Assembly (NCBI GenBank): GCA_020634815.1 | Contig: JACKBA010000018.1 | Location: 66,574 to 130,573 of the forward strand | Reading direction: 5' to 3' | DNA length: 64,000 bases | DNA from: Caldilineaceae bacterium | Lineage (GTDB): Bacteria; Chloroflexota; Anaerolineae; Caldilineales; Caldilineaceae | Part shown: positions 29,886 through 39,759 of the stretch, piece by piece | Numbering within the stretch: the stretch's first letter is position 1 | Layout of the letters: each line of letters starts with the position of its first letter | The notes under the pieces: generated by a model | Told to the model about the DNA's origin: nothing | Database searches by the model: none | Seen by the model: the letters and a program-made list of their open reading frames with translations, nothing else | Made by a program: the position numbers and the translations under genes

Positions 29886-32348
29886 ACTGTCGCCGTCGTC
29901 TACGGGCAGCCGCGCGCCGGTCTGCCAGTCGTACATGCCGGCGATGACGCGGTAGTCGCCCGCCGGCACTTCTGCCGGAACCGGCAGCGCCACGGCATGC
30001 TCGCCGCGCCAGCCAGCCGGCCAGTTCGACGCGGGCAGCTTGCTCACCGCGTCGTAGGGCGACCCGTCCCACTGCGCCACGTTCGTGCCGGCGGCGTCGA
30101 GCAGTTGAACGAAGACCGAACTATCAAGCCCCGGAACGGCATCGGCGCGCCAGAAAAGCGCGAGATCGAGTGTTTCGCCCGGCTTGACCGTTGCCGGCAG
30201 CGTGACGCCTTCCAACCGCAAGCCATCGGCAAACGCAGCATCCAGCGGTTGGGCCGGAACCGTCCCAGCCGGCGGAAGTGACTCCCATCTCCCCGCTGCC
30301 GTGCGAAAAGCACCCAGCCGCGCCACCGTCTGCCCGTCGAGTAGTGGCAGCGCCGGTTCGGTCGATGTGACGGGGAGACGGTCGCCCGTGTCCCAGCCAT
30401 CCTCGCCGGCATAGACGCCCACCGCCAGCACAAACTCGTCGCTTGCCAATGTCCAGGGCAGCGTCTGCACCAGCACTTTCTGCCCCGGCTGCCACGTCGA
30501 GGTAGGATACCACAGGACGGCAGTCGGCGGATAAAAGCGGGTGTCATGCAGCGTCTGCAATTCTCGATCCAGGTAGCCGACGTAGAAACGCAGGTCGCGC
30601 TCGATCGGTTTCAGCGCCTCCCACACCAGGCTCACCACCACCTCGCCGTAGCGATCCGTGCCCACGGCGTAGCCGCGCAGCGCAAGTTCGTCGCCAAAGC
30701 GGATATCCGTGCTCAACCCTCCGGGCAGCGGCTCAGCGGGCGCTTGCCAGGCCGTGAAAAAGCCCGGCGGCAGCGTCTTCTGTGCGGCGCCGCGCTGCAA
30801 GAGCAGGTAGCCGTCGTCGGCCGCGGCGATGCCGAAATCGCCTGCCAGCAACTCTTCGACGCTCTGCCGCAGGTCGCTGGGATGCTGCGGCCAGGCCGGG
30901 CCGGTCACATCGAGAAAGACCATGTCGGCATCGTCGACGCGCGGGTAAATATACACCGTCTCACGCCCGCTCACATGCGGGTTGAGCCGATCCTGCGCCG
31001 AGACGGCCGCGTCGGGCGGGATCCGGTCGATGATCGCCTGCGCCCGGCGGTGGTGATCGGTTTCCGTCAGCGCCAGAAAATTGCCGCCCCCCGGCAGATA
31101 GCCCCACAGGACCTGGCTCACCAGCGCGCCGCCGAGGACAACTGCCGCAATTGACCAATAGAACGCGGATGGCGCGGATTTAGCGGATGCACGCGGATCG
31201 TCTTTGGACGCGTTACGGTCTTCTTTGGCAGATTGTGCAGTGTCAGATTCCAAAGCATTCTGATCCGCGCCAATCTGCTCGATCCGCGTTATCCGCGTTC
31301 CATTCCCCTCAATCCTCTCCTTGACGCGTGCCACGCCCATGACCGCCGCCAGCATGACGAAGGGCAGCACCGGCGCGGCGTAGATGAGCGTCGTCACCTG
31401 GTGCATGGGCGAGAAGTCCGCCAGCAGGTTGATGGCCAGCGACGGCAGCGCCAGCAGCAGCACCTCCGGCGCCAGCAGGGCGGTAAAGCCCACCGGCAGC
31501 AGCAACTCAAAGAAGTAGCGGAAGACATTCGCCTTCTGCAACTGGGCCAGCACCAGGTCCGGACGCGTTACCAGGCTCACCAGCTTGGCGCCGGTCGTCT
31601 CGCCCAGATAGGCGTAGCGTCCCCAGTGAATGTTGCCGCCGGCCACATATGCCTGGATGCCCAGCACGGCCAACAGCGACCAGCCCAGCGCCAGCACCAT
31701 TGTCGTCAATCCCAGCCGGCGCCGGTGCAGAGCCAGCCACCCATAGAGTCCCATCATAAAGACAAGCAGGCCGATCTCTTCCTTGCAGCTTGCTGACAGC
31801 ACGGCGAAGAGCGCGAACCAGCCGGTGCGGCCGGCCACCAGGAAAAAGAAGGCGGCCATCAGAAAGGTCGGCGCCAGGGTGACCGGATGAAATTCGAGCC
31901 AGTTGGCGGCCTGGATGGTCGGGTTGAGCAGATAGGCCACGGCGAAGACGAGCGCCAGCCAATCGCCGAGGTCGCGTCGTCGCGCCAGGGCGAAGAGCGG
32001 CACCGCACCCAGCGCGACGACCGTTGCCTGGAGCACGAGCAAGAATTCCGGCGCCGGAAAGAGGCGATAGAGCAGCGCGATCGGCAGCAGGATGGGCTCG
32101 ACGTGGTAGCCCAGTCGGTTGGTCAGGTTCGCTTCCTGGTTGGTGAGGCGGAACCAGTTGCCGTGCGCCGTGTTCCAGATCGCCTGGTTGAGGTTGCCCA
32201 TGTCGAGGGCGCGCGCCTCAAAGGCGTGGTAGCGCAGCAGCGTGAGATAACTGAAGTAGCCGGCGTACAACAAAACCGCCAGCACGAGGAGCGCCAGCGG
32301 CAGGGTGACACGGTTTGATTGATGGTGACTCGGTGCAGGTGACTTCAC
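29853..32348 (-). CDS. DUF2079 multi-pass membrane protein
   Basis: The 831-residue protein has about nine N-terminal transmembrane helices (LALLVLAVLLYAGYFSYLTL first) and the DUF2079 signatures ALDMGNLNQAIWNTAHGNWF, YHVEPILLPIALLYRLFPAP and LEFHPVTLAPTFLMAAFFFL, typical of a GT-C-like fold. About 430 extracytoplasmic residues follow, two jelly-roll-like segments among them. DUF2079 proteins are suspected polyprenyl-sugar glycosyltransferases; here the setting is polysaccharide assembly. Start is GTG. Residues about 350-396, between two helices, are encoded by a palindromic repeat (see 31161), and the final 10 residues by another. Confidence 0.85.
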   Translation of the reverse strand: MKSPAPSHHQSNRVTLPLALLVLAVLLYAGYFSYLTLLRYHAFEARALDMGNLNQAIWNTAHGNWFRLTNQEANLTNRLGYHVEPILLPIALLYRLFPAPEFLLVLQATVVALGAVPLFALARRRDLGDWLALVFAVAYLLNPTIQAANWLEFHPVTLAPTFLMAAFFFLVAGRTGWFALFAVLSASCKEEIGLLVFMMGLYGWLALHRRRLGLTTMVLALGWSLLAVLGIQAYVAGGNIHWGRYAYLGETTGAKLVSLVTRPDLVLAQLQKANVFRYFFELLLPVGFTALLAPEVLLLALPSLAINLLADFSPMHQVTTLIYAAPVLPFVMLAAVMGVARVKERIEGNGTRITRIEQIGADQNALESDTAQSAKEDRNASKDDPRASAKSAPSAFYWSIAAVVLGGALVSQVLWGYLPGGGNFLALTETDHHRRAQAIIDRIPPDAAVSAQDRLNPHVSGRETVYIYPRVDDADMVFLDVTGPAWPQHPSDLRQSVEELLAGDFGIAAADDGYLLLQRGAAQKTLPPGFFTAWQAPAEPLPGGLSTDIRFGDELALRGYAVGTDRYGEVVVSLVWEALKPIERDLRFYVGYLDRELQTLHDTRFYPPTAVLWYPTSTWQPGQKVLVQTLPWTLASDEFVLAVGVYAGEDGWDTGDRLPVTSTEPALPLLDGQTVARLGAFRTAAGRWESLPPAGTVPAQPLDAAFADGLRLEGVTLPATVKPGETLDLALFWRADAVPGLDSSVFVQLLDAAGTNVAQWDGSPYDAVSKLPASNWPAGWRGEHAVALPVPAEVPAGDYRVIAGMYDWQTGARLPVDDGDSVEIGRVEIGD
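31161..31300. repeat. Palindromic repeat inserted in-frame in the DUF2079 gene
   Basis: Left arm GAACGCGGATGGCGCGGATT onward to 31199 and right arm 31262-31300 ending ATCCGCGTTATCCGCGTTC form 39-base imperfect inverted repeats around a 62-base centre. The same arms occur in the intergenic repeat at 49511. On the coding strand the element reads NGTRITRIEQIGADQN and, after a linker, DDPRASAKSAPSAF, inserting about 47 polar residues between two membrane helices without breaking the frame. Confidence 0.9.
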
Positions 32349-32375
32349 GCGGCAGGCATCGCTCGCAATGTTCGT

Positions 32376-33095
32376 TCAGGCCGTCTTGGGGGCGCCGACA
32401 CGGCCGGGTTGTGTGCTCGTCTGCGCGGTTTCGCGACCGCCGCCGCTCTTGGGAATCGCGCCCAGCACCGGCATTGCCAGCGCGCGCTCGATGGCGGCCG
32501 GCGTGCGCAGGCGATCCGCCTCCATCCACGTCAGCAGCAGCACCAGCCCGATGCCGAAGAGCAGGCCGAGCACGGCGCCGGCCACGGCGTTGAGCGTGGG
32601 CTTGGGCTGGATCTGGCTGTAGCCGATGTCGCGGCTGCGAATCTTGACCTCGATGCGGTCGCTCTTGTCGAGCTGGGCGTAGTAAGCCGTGCGCTCCTCG
32701 AAGAACTCGTCGGCAAAGCCCAGCGCGGCCAGCTTGGCCACCTCGCCGTCGGGGTCGCGCACCTGCACCTTGATCGTAAAGGTGCTGGAATCGGGCTCGA
32801 CCTGCGTGTTGGCCAGCAGGTCATACGGGTTCTTGTCCAGTTGCTGGCGGGCGATGACGCGGGCCGCAACCTCCGGCGTCTTGAGATTGGCCGTGAAGTT
32901 GCGCATGAGATCCTTGGCCGTGTTGCCCAGTCCCCAGTCCGGCCGCGCCGGCACGGTGCTCACCTCGACCGTCGCCTGGTAGAGTTCTTTCTGCACGTAG
33001 CTGATGCCAAAGGCCGCCACCGCGCCCAGCACGACGGCCAGCACGATGATCCAGCCACGCTTGCGGATGATTCGCCAGTATTCTTGAAGGGTCAT
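32376..33095 (-). CDS. Polysaccharide chain-length determinant (YveK/Wzz type), copy 2
   Basis: The 239-residue protein has the Wzz layout: N-terminal MTLQEYWRIIRKRGWIIVLA leading into TM1, a periplasmic domain of about 140 residues (ATVEVSTVPARPDWGLG, VAARVIARQQLDKNPYDLLA, TFTIKVQVRDPDGEVAKLAA) and TM2 AVAGAVLGLLFGIGLVLLLT near 175. A cytoplasmic tail after LRTPAAIERALAMPVLGAIP is the region that in CapA/YveK proteins contacts the BY-kinase. It likely sets polymer length with its neighbours. The gap to the upstream copy is 64 bases. Confidence 0.9.
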   Translation of the reverse strand: MTLQEYWRIIRKRGWIIVLAVVLGAVAAFGISYVQKELYQATVEVSTVPARPDWGLGNTAKDLMRNFTANLKTPEVAARVIARQQLDKNPYDLLANTQVEPDSSTFTIKVQVRDPDGEVAKLAALGFADEFFEERTAYYAQLDKSDRIEVKIRSRDIGYSQIQPKPTLNAVAGAVLGLLFGIGLVLLLTWMEADRLRTPAAIERALAMPVLGAIPKSGGGRETAQTSTQPGRVGAPKTA

Positions 33096-33159
33096 GATGA
33101 TTCTTGCTTTCCCACAATCAACGCACCCAAGCGTGCATCTACCGCTCTAGCCGCCGGGC

Positions 33160-33855
33160 TCACTTGCGGGCACGCGGGATTTCGCCGATCACCCGCATCC
33201 CCAACGCTTCCACATCCGCACGGTTGCGCACGGAGTCGTCCAAGTAATGTAACAAAAATACGATCCCGACGCCAACCAGGAAGGCGAGCAGGATGCGCAG
33301 CGGCAGTTCGACCTGGTCGCGCACACCGCCGCCTACCGGCCCGATCAACGGCCCATCGATGAGCGTCACGCCGGCCTCGTCGGTGCCCAGTTGTTGAAAG
33401 TAGAAGCTCGTATTCTCGATCAACTCGTCGGCCGCGGCGCGGGCGATCTGCTCCAGTTGTGCGGCATCGCCCCACGTGAAGTTGAGCGTGATGATGCGGT
33501 GCAACTTGCCGGTGGCCGCACTGCCCTGAATCACGCCGGCCGGCACCTCGATGGCCTGGTCCGCCAGCCGCACACTGACGTTTTCGGCAAAAAGCTGGCT
33601 GCGTACGACCTCGGTGAAATCGTCGACAAGATACTCACTGGTCAGCCAGGCGTAGTAGCGCGGATCGTAGGCCGTCGAATCCTGCTCGGCGACGGGCAGC
33701 ACACCCACCAGCATGCGCATGGACGCGCTGTAACTCGGCGGCCTGCTCTCCCACGGGCGCAGTTGCAGCAGGCTCAACAGGCCGACGGCCACGGCCAGCC
33801 CCACCGGGATCCACCAGCGACGGCGCAGAATTGCCCAGTACTCGCGCAGTTCCAT
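33160..33855 (-). CDS. Polysaccharide chain-length determinant (YveK/Wzz type), copy 1
   Basis: A second 231-residue Wzz-like protein: MELREYWAILRRRWWIPVGL into TM1, a periplasmic region with YYAWLTSEYLVDDFTEVVRS and ITLNFTWGDAAQLEQIARAA, TM2 LRILLAFLVGVGIVFLLHYL near 200, and the cytoplasmic end RADVEALGMRVIGEIPRARK. The ATG at 33855 is chosen because MELREYW aligns with the opening of the other copy. It begins five bases after the stop of the GT4 gene, so the genes are co-transcribed. Two different chain-length proteins with one damaged kinase is an odd set. Confidence 0.9.
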   Translation of the reverse strand: MELREYWAILRRRWWIPVGLAVAVGLLSLLQLRPWESRPPSYSASMRMLVGVLPVAEQDSTAYDPRYYAWLTSEYLVDDFTEVVRSQLFAENVSVRLADQAIEVPAGVIQGSAATGKLHRIITLNFTWGDAAQLEQIARAAADELIENTSFYFQQLGTDEAGVTLIDGPLIGPVGGGVRDQVELPLRILLAFLVGVGIVFLLHYLDDSVRNRADVEALGMRVIGEIPRARK

Positions 33856-33860
33856 ACCCG

Positions 33861-35060
33861 TTATCCTGCCGCCTCGGCAATTTCGATTGTTCGCTGCATG
33901 GTTGCCGTCTCCACGGGCTGTGACGCCGCCAGCACGGTGTCGATGTAGGTCGTCAGCCGGGTGCGGAATTGCGCCGTGCTGAAGCGCTCCGCCTGGCGCC
34001 GGCATGCTGCGGGATCATAAGCGACGGCGTCGAAGCGGTCGACCACGGCACGCAAGCTCTCGGCGCTCTGGTCGGTGAAGAACTCACCGGTTTCGCCGGG
34101 GGCCACCGTGTCCAGTGCGCCGCCGCCGGCAAAGGCAATCACCGGCCGGCCGGCGCTCAACGCTTCCACGGGCGCGATGCCGAAATCCTCCAGCCCTGGG
34201 AAGAGGAACGCCCGGCACCCTTGCAGCAGTTCCCGCACGCGCTCGCGCGGCTGCCGTCCCAGGAAGGTGATGTTGGGTGTGGCCCGCGCCGCCAGCGCCG
34301 CACGGTCGCGACCGTCGCCCACAATGACCAGCTTCTTGTCAGGCATAGCCCGGAATGCTTCCACGGCCAGATCGATACGTTTGTAGGGAATCAGCCGGCT
34401 GACGATGAGAAAGTAGTCGCCGGGCGGCTGCGCCTGGGCGGGGCGGAAATAGTCGGTGTCCACTGGCGGGTGAATGACCACACTCTCGCGGTGGTAGATG
34501 TCGCGGATGCGGCGCTGAATCTCGCTGCTGATGGCCACGAAGTGATCGACGCGCTGCGCGGCGGCGTAGTCCCAGCGGCGCAGGTGGGACAGCAGGGGCT
34601 GTAACGCCGCGCCGGCCAGCCCGCCGATATTTTCACGCTCGCGGTAGTGGTCGAAGAGCCACAGAAAGCGCGTCGGCGTCAGGCAGTAGCAGACATGGAG
34701 CGCCTTGCCGCGCGCTGACTGGGTCTGCACGCCGTGACAGAACGCGCTCTTGTTGCTGATGACGAGGTCGTAGTCGCTGACGTCGGTGCGCTGGAAGGCG
34801 AGCGGGTAGGCAGCCAGGTACTTCTGGTGGTGGCGCGTCACGCCCGGCAGCCGCTGCATGAAGGTCGTGCGGATGTCCCATGCCCGGTACGCGTCCGGCA
34901 TGGCACGGCGGTCGTACATGCTGGTGTAGACGGGCGCGTCGGGGTAGAGGTGCACCAGTTCCTCGAGCACATTCTCTGCCCCGCCCTGCTGGTTGAGCCA
35001 GTCATGCACCAGCGCCACGCGCGCGGCGCCCTGCGAAGCGGTTCCGTTCTGCGACGGCAT
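33861..35060 (-). CDS. Family 4 glycosyltransferase
   Basis: A GT-B fold transferase of about 399 residues. RVALVHDWLNQQGGAENVLE opens the acceptor domain; the donor domain has FLIVSRLIPYKRIDLAVEAF, KLVIVGDGRDRAALAARA and the EX7E signature in FPGLEDFGIAPVEALSAGRP. It adds a sugar, often mannose or glucose, to a lipid-linked polysaccharide precursor in the cytoplasm. An ATG at 35060 is preferred because the extra ten residues upstream look unconserved; 35090 is the alternative. It heads the minus-strand set that includes the two chain-length proteins. Confidence 0.93.
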   Translation of the reverse strand: MPSQNGTASQGAARVALVHDWLNQQGGAENVLEELVHLYPDAPVYTSMYDRRAMPDAYRAWDIRTTFMQRLPGVTRHHQKYLAAYPLAFQRTDVSDYDLVISNKSAFCHGVQTQSARGKALHVCYCLTPTRFLWLFDHYRERENIGGLAGAALQPLLSHLRRWDYAAAQRVDHFVAISSEIQRRIRDIYHRESVVIHPPVDTDYFRPAQAQPPGDYFLIVSRLIPYKRIDLAVEAFRAMPDKKLVIVGDGRDRAALAARATPNITFLGRQPRERVRELLQGCRAFLFPGLEDFGIAPVEALSAGRPVIAFAGGGALDTVAPGETGEFFTDQSAESLRAVVDRFDAVAYDPAACRRQAERFSTAQFRTRLTTYIDTVLAASQPVETATMQRTIEIAEAAG

Positions 35061-35269
35061 GCTCAGTTCTGCGTTCCGTTGGCCGACCATCGCGACGATT
35101 GTACCGCGTAAGAGACGGCCATCAAATTCAGGCGCAACGTCTCGTGCACAGTGCTATGCGCTGGTAAGCCGTTCAACGTCGTCACAACTGGCAGGAAACA
35201 TAGACTTCTTACGCTAAGGGCGCTTTCCCAAGAGTGCGAATGTGAAGAGTAACGTGAAACGGAGCAGCT

Positions 35270-36361
35270 ATGTACTCGTTTGACATGACATCCGAACAGA
35301 AGATGCTGGTGGATACGGTGCGCCGTTACGCCGAGAAGAATCTGCGTTCGGTTTATCGAGAGGCCGAAGAGTCCAAGCACGTGCCCGACAAGGTCGTGCA
35401 GATGGGGTGGGAGATCGGGCTGCTGCCTGGCGCCATCGACGCCCAATATGGCGGCTATGGTGAATACTCGGCGCTGACCAACGCTCTCTACCTGGAGGAA
35501 ATGGCCTGGGGCGACCTGGGCATCACGCTTCACCTGTTGACCCCCAACCTGTTTGCCATTCCCATTGCCCAGTTCGGCAACGACAAGCAGAAGGAAGAGT
35601 ATCTCGCCCGCTTCTGTGACGAGTCCTTCCCCAAGGCGACCGCCGCGCTGGTGGAGCCGGTCGTTCAGTTCGACCCGGCCGAGTTGCAGACGACCGCGGT
35701 GAAGGAGGGCGATACCTTCGTCATCAATGGCAAGAAGACCTACGTGCCGCTGGCCGATGGCGCCGAGTTGTTCCTGGTCTATGCCCAGGAGAATGGTGCG
35801 ACACAGGCCTTCATCGTGCCGGGCGATGCGCCGGGCATCAAGGTCGGCAAGCGTGTCAAGCTCATGGGCGTGCAGGCGCTCGAGCTGTACGAGGTCGAGT
35901 TTGCCAACGTGACGGTGCCCAAGGCCAACCGCCTGGGCGGCCTCAAGGGCATCCGCATCCAGAAGCTGCTGACGCTCAGCCGCATCACGCTGGCGGCGCT
36001 CGCCGTGGGCATGGCACGCGCTGCGTACGAGTATGCGCTCAACTATGCCAAGGATCGTGTGGCCTTTGGCGAGCCCATCGCCCACCGCCAGAGCATCGCC
36101 TTCATGCTGGCCAACATGCGCATCGAAATCGAGGGGGCGCGGCTCATGGTGTGGGAAGCGGCCTACAAGTACGATACCGGCGAGGACGCCTCCAAGGCGG
36201 CGTTTCTGGCCAAGAACTACGCCGACAAGATGGTGCTCGAAGTCACCGACGGCGCGGTGCAGGTGCTCGGTGGCCACGGCTACATCCGCGAGCATCCGGT
36301 GGAATTGTGGCTGCGCAACGGGCGCGGCTTCGTAACGATGGACGGCGCAGTACTGGCGTAA
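35270..36361 (+). CDS. Acyl-CoA dehydrogenase-family subunit lacking usual active-site motifs
   Basis: The 363-residue protein has the three-domain ACAD fold: SEQKMLVDTVRRYAEKNLRS at the start, a middle beta domain (TFVINGKKTYVPLADGAELF), and the C-terminal helices with LAVGMARAAYEYALNYAKDR and VLGGHGYIREHPVELWLRN. Two motifs are changed. The FAD-contacting (T/S)EPxxGSD reads VEPVVQFD, and the last stretch, where most relatives carry YEGTxxI with the catalytic Glu, reads RGFVTMDGAVLA and ends. It may be a structural subunit of a heteromer with the next gene, 12 bases downstream. A GGAG box precedes the ATG. Confidence 0.9.
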   Translation: MYSFDMTSEQKMLVDTVRRYAEKNLRSVYREAEESKHVPDKVVQMGWEIGLLPGAIDAQYGGYGEYSALTNALYLEEMAWGDLGITLHLLTPNLFAIPIAQFGNDKQKEEYLARFCDESFPKATAALVEPVVQFDPAELQTTAVKEGDTFVINGKKTYVPLADGAELFLVYAQENGATQAFIVPGDAPGIKVGKRVKLMGVQALELYEVEFANVTVPKANRLGGLKGIRIQKLLTLSRITLAALAVGMARAAYEYALNYAKDRVAFGEPIAHRQSIAFMLANMRIEIEGARLMVWEAAYKYDTGEDASKAAFLAKNYADKMVLEVTDGAVQVLGGHGYIREHPVELWLRNGRGFVTMDGAVLA

Positions 36362-36373
36362 AGGAAAAAACCA

Positions 36374-37705
<1,332 letters not shown>

Positions 37706-37751
37706 CCGGACCGGTGGCGCCGCACCGTCACCTTTCCTGGATAGTATGGTC

Positions 37752-37780
37752 AGAGCCGCCGGTTCACAACCGGCGGCTCT
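37752..37780 (+). terminator. Terminator hairpin after the acyl-CoA dehydrogenase pair
   Basis: AGAGCCGCCGGTT and AACCGGCGGCTCT make a perfect 13-base stem with a CAC loop, followed by CTTGTTAC. The T tract is short. It lies 47 bases after the stop codon and separates the pair from the CHAT gene. Confidence 0.8.
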
Positions 37781-37826
37781 CTTGTTACAATGGGCATGCG
37801 CGTCGATTGAACGAGAGGAACAGGCC

Positions 37827-38930
37827 ATGCCGCCGGACCCACCCAGCACCATCAATGTCATTCTCTTCCTGGCCGCCGACCCCAGCGACCTGGCGCGCCT
37901 ACGCATCGGCGAGGAATCGCGTGAAATCCAGGAGAAGCTGCGCCTGGCCCGCCTGCGCGACCACTTCGACGTGGAGGTGCGCCTCTCGGTGCGCCCGGCC
38001 GATGTGAGCCAGTCGCTGCTCGACCTGGCGCCGCGCTTTGTGCACTTCTCAGGCCACGGCGCGCAGAACGGCGCGATCTGCTTCGAGACGCGCACGGGCG
38101 AGGCGCTGCCCATCGCCCCCGCAGCGCTCTCGGCGCTCTTCGCCCAGTTCGCCGGCGCGGTCGAATGTGTCGTGCTCAATGCCTGTTTCTCCGCGGTGCA
38201 GGCCGAGGCCATTGCCGCCGCGATTCCCTACGTCATCGGCATGCGCAGCGAGGTGGGCGACCGCGCCGCCATCGCCTTTTCCGTGGGTTTCTACCAGGCC
38301 ATCGGCGCCGGGCGTCCGGTGGAGGACGCGTTCCGGCTGGGCGTCGTCCAGATTCAATTGGAGGGTCTGCCCGAGGCGCTGACGCCCGTGCTGGTGCGCA
38401 AGGGCGAGCGCGTGCCCGACATTCAACCGGCGCCGCCCGTTCCGGATACGCCCGAACGCCCGCGCTCTCTGCCCGGCCGAAAGCAACCGGCCGCTGCCGG
38501 ACGCCAGCCACCTGCCGGTGCGGTGCGCGCCCCTGCCGGCGGGAACCTCGAACCGGTTGTGAGCACGTTGCGCCGGATTATGCAGGAGGGCGGCGAGGGC
38601 AATTTTGCCGTCTTCCAGGCCGACCCGACGCGCAACTGCTTCATCCAGGTTGCTTCGGGCGCGGGCGCCGACAGCCTGTACCTGGAAGCGGTCAGCGACA
38701 AGTATTTGCAGGCTGGCTTCAGGCTGTCGGAAACCGGCAAGCAACGTCTCTCGCAACTGGGCTGGGCGCTGGCTGAGGGTCAATTCGGCGGGAACTATAC
38801 CAAGATCTGGAACAACGTCGGCGACGACGCGGCGCGGCGGCTGGTTGCCATGGAGATCCTGACGATTCTGAGCGAGGTTTACGGCTGTGCGGCCGATATG
38901 GTGCTCGACGTGCGGGTGGTGCTGGAGTAG
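37827..38930 (+). CDS. CHAT-domain protease fused to a TY-Chap-like C-terminal domain
   Basis: CHAT proteins are caspase-like cysteine peptidases used in prokaryotic regulation and conflict systems. The N-terminal 200 residues show the catalytic dyad: RFVHFSGHGAQNG with His at about 77 and CVVLNACFSAVQA with Cys at about 120, then GMRSEVGDRAAIAFSVGFY, as in active members. A Pro/Ala linker (about 205-245) leads to a C-terminal domain of about 110 residues (NFAVFQADPTRNCFIQVASG, then QLGWALAEGQFGGNYTKIWN) that looks like the YbjN/type-III-chaperone-like TY-Chap fold. The ATG at 37827 follows a GAGAGGAA box. Whether its target is encoded nearby is unknown. The C-terminal assignment is tentative. 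Confidence 0.85.
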   Translation: MPPDPPSTINVILFLAADPSDLARLRIGEESREIQEKLRLARLRDHFDVEVRLSVRPADVSQSLLDLAPRFVHFSGHGAQNGAICFETRTGEALPIAPAALSALFAQFAGAVECVVLNACFSAVQAEAIAAAIPYVIGMRSEVGDRAAIAFSVGFYQAIGAGRPVEDAFRLGVVQIQLEGLPEALTPVLVRKGERVPDIQPAPPVPDTPERPRSLPGRKQPAAAGRQPPAGAVRAPAGGNLEPVVSTLRRIMQEGGEGNFAVFQADPTRNCFIQVASGAGADSLYLEAVSDKYLQAGFRLSETGKQRLSQLGWALAEGQFGGNYTKIWNNVGDDAARRLVAMEILTILSEVYGCAADMVLDVRVVLE

Positions 38931-38939
38931 CCGGCAAGC

Positions 38940-39734
38940 CTACAGCGCAGGCAACTCGTCGGCAGTGGGCTGGGGGGTGGGCAGCGAGTAGAGCCCGCGG
39001 CGACCGTTGCGGCGAATCTTGAGCAGTTCGCGCACCATGTTGATCGTATCGTGGATAGGCCGCACCCGGCTGTCGGGCTGGTAGTACCAGTTGATCGGCA
39101 CCTCCACCAGGCGCATGCCGCGCTGGCGCGCGATGTAAAGCACCTCGACGTCGAAGCCCCACCCGTCAATGCGCTGCGCCGGGAAGACCGCCAGCGCCGT
39201 TTCACGCGTGAACATCTTGAAGCCACACTGCGTGTCCTGGATGCCGGATACGGCCAGCACGCGCACCAGCCAGTTAAAGACGCGTCCCATAATGTGGCGG
39301 TAGGTCGGTTCGTTGTAGCGCACCGCGCCGGCAATCTCGCGGCTGGCGATGGCGATATCGAAGCTGCTGCGGCTCAGGGCGGGCGGTAGAAACTTGGCGA
39401 TCTCGTCGATCGGCATGGCGAGGTCGGCATCGCAGATGAAGCGGTATTCGCCCTGTGCGGCGAGCATGCCGGCCTTCACCGCTGCACCCTTGCCCGGCGT
39501 ACTGTGCATGAGCGTCACCGCGACCGGACCGTCGTCGGGCATGGCCGCAGCAAATTCCGCCACCACCTGCGCGGTGCGATCCGTCGAGCCATTTTCCACG
39601 ACGATGACTTCGCTCGTATATCCTTGCTGCTGCAAGAACGTGACGACCTTCGCCAGCGAAGGAGGGAGCCGAAACTCTTCGTTGTAGGCAGGGATGATGA
39701 TGCTCAGGAAGACCGAACGCTCGGACTTGGACAC
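38940..39734 (-). CDS. Dolichyl-phosphate beta-glucosyltransferase-like GT2
   Basis: The 264-residue GT-A enzyme has FLSIIIPAYNEEFRLPPSLA at the start, VIVVENGSTDRTAQVVAEFA near 45, and the DxD region FICDADLAMPIDEIAKFLP near 100. DTQCGFKMFTRETALAVFP and DGWGFDVEVLYIARQRGMRL are hallmarks of the ALG5-like and polyprenyl-phosphate glucosyltransferase branch. It probably charges a polyprenyl phosphate with glucose, giving a donor for GT-C enzymes such as the DUF2079 protein in this window. It ends ten bases past the convergent CHAT gene. Confidence 0.93.
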   Translation of the reverse strand: MSKSERSVFLSIIIPAYNEEFRLPPSLAKVVTFLQQQGYTSEVIVVENGSTDRTAQVVAEFAAAMPDDGPVAVTLMHSTPGKGAAVKAGMLAAQGEYRFICDADLAMPIDEIAKFLPPALSRSSFDIAIASREIAGAVRYNEPTYRHIMGRVFNWLVRVLAVSGIQDTQCGFKMFTRETALAVFPAQRIDGWGFDVEVLYIARQRGMRLVEVPINWYYQPDSRVRPIHDTINMVRELLKIRRNGRRGLYSLPTPQPTADELPAL

Positions 39735-39759
39735 AAGCTATTCCTTGATTGAAACGCTC

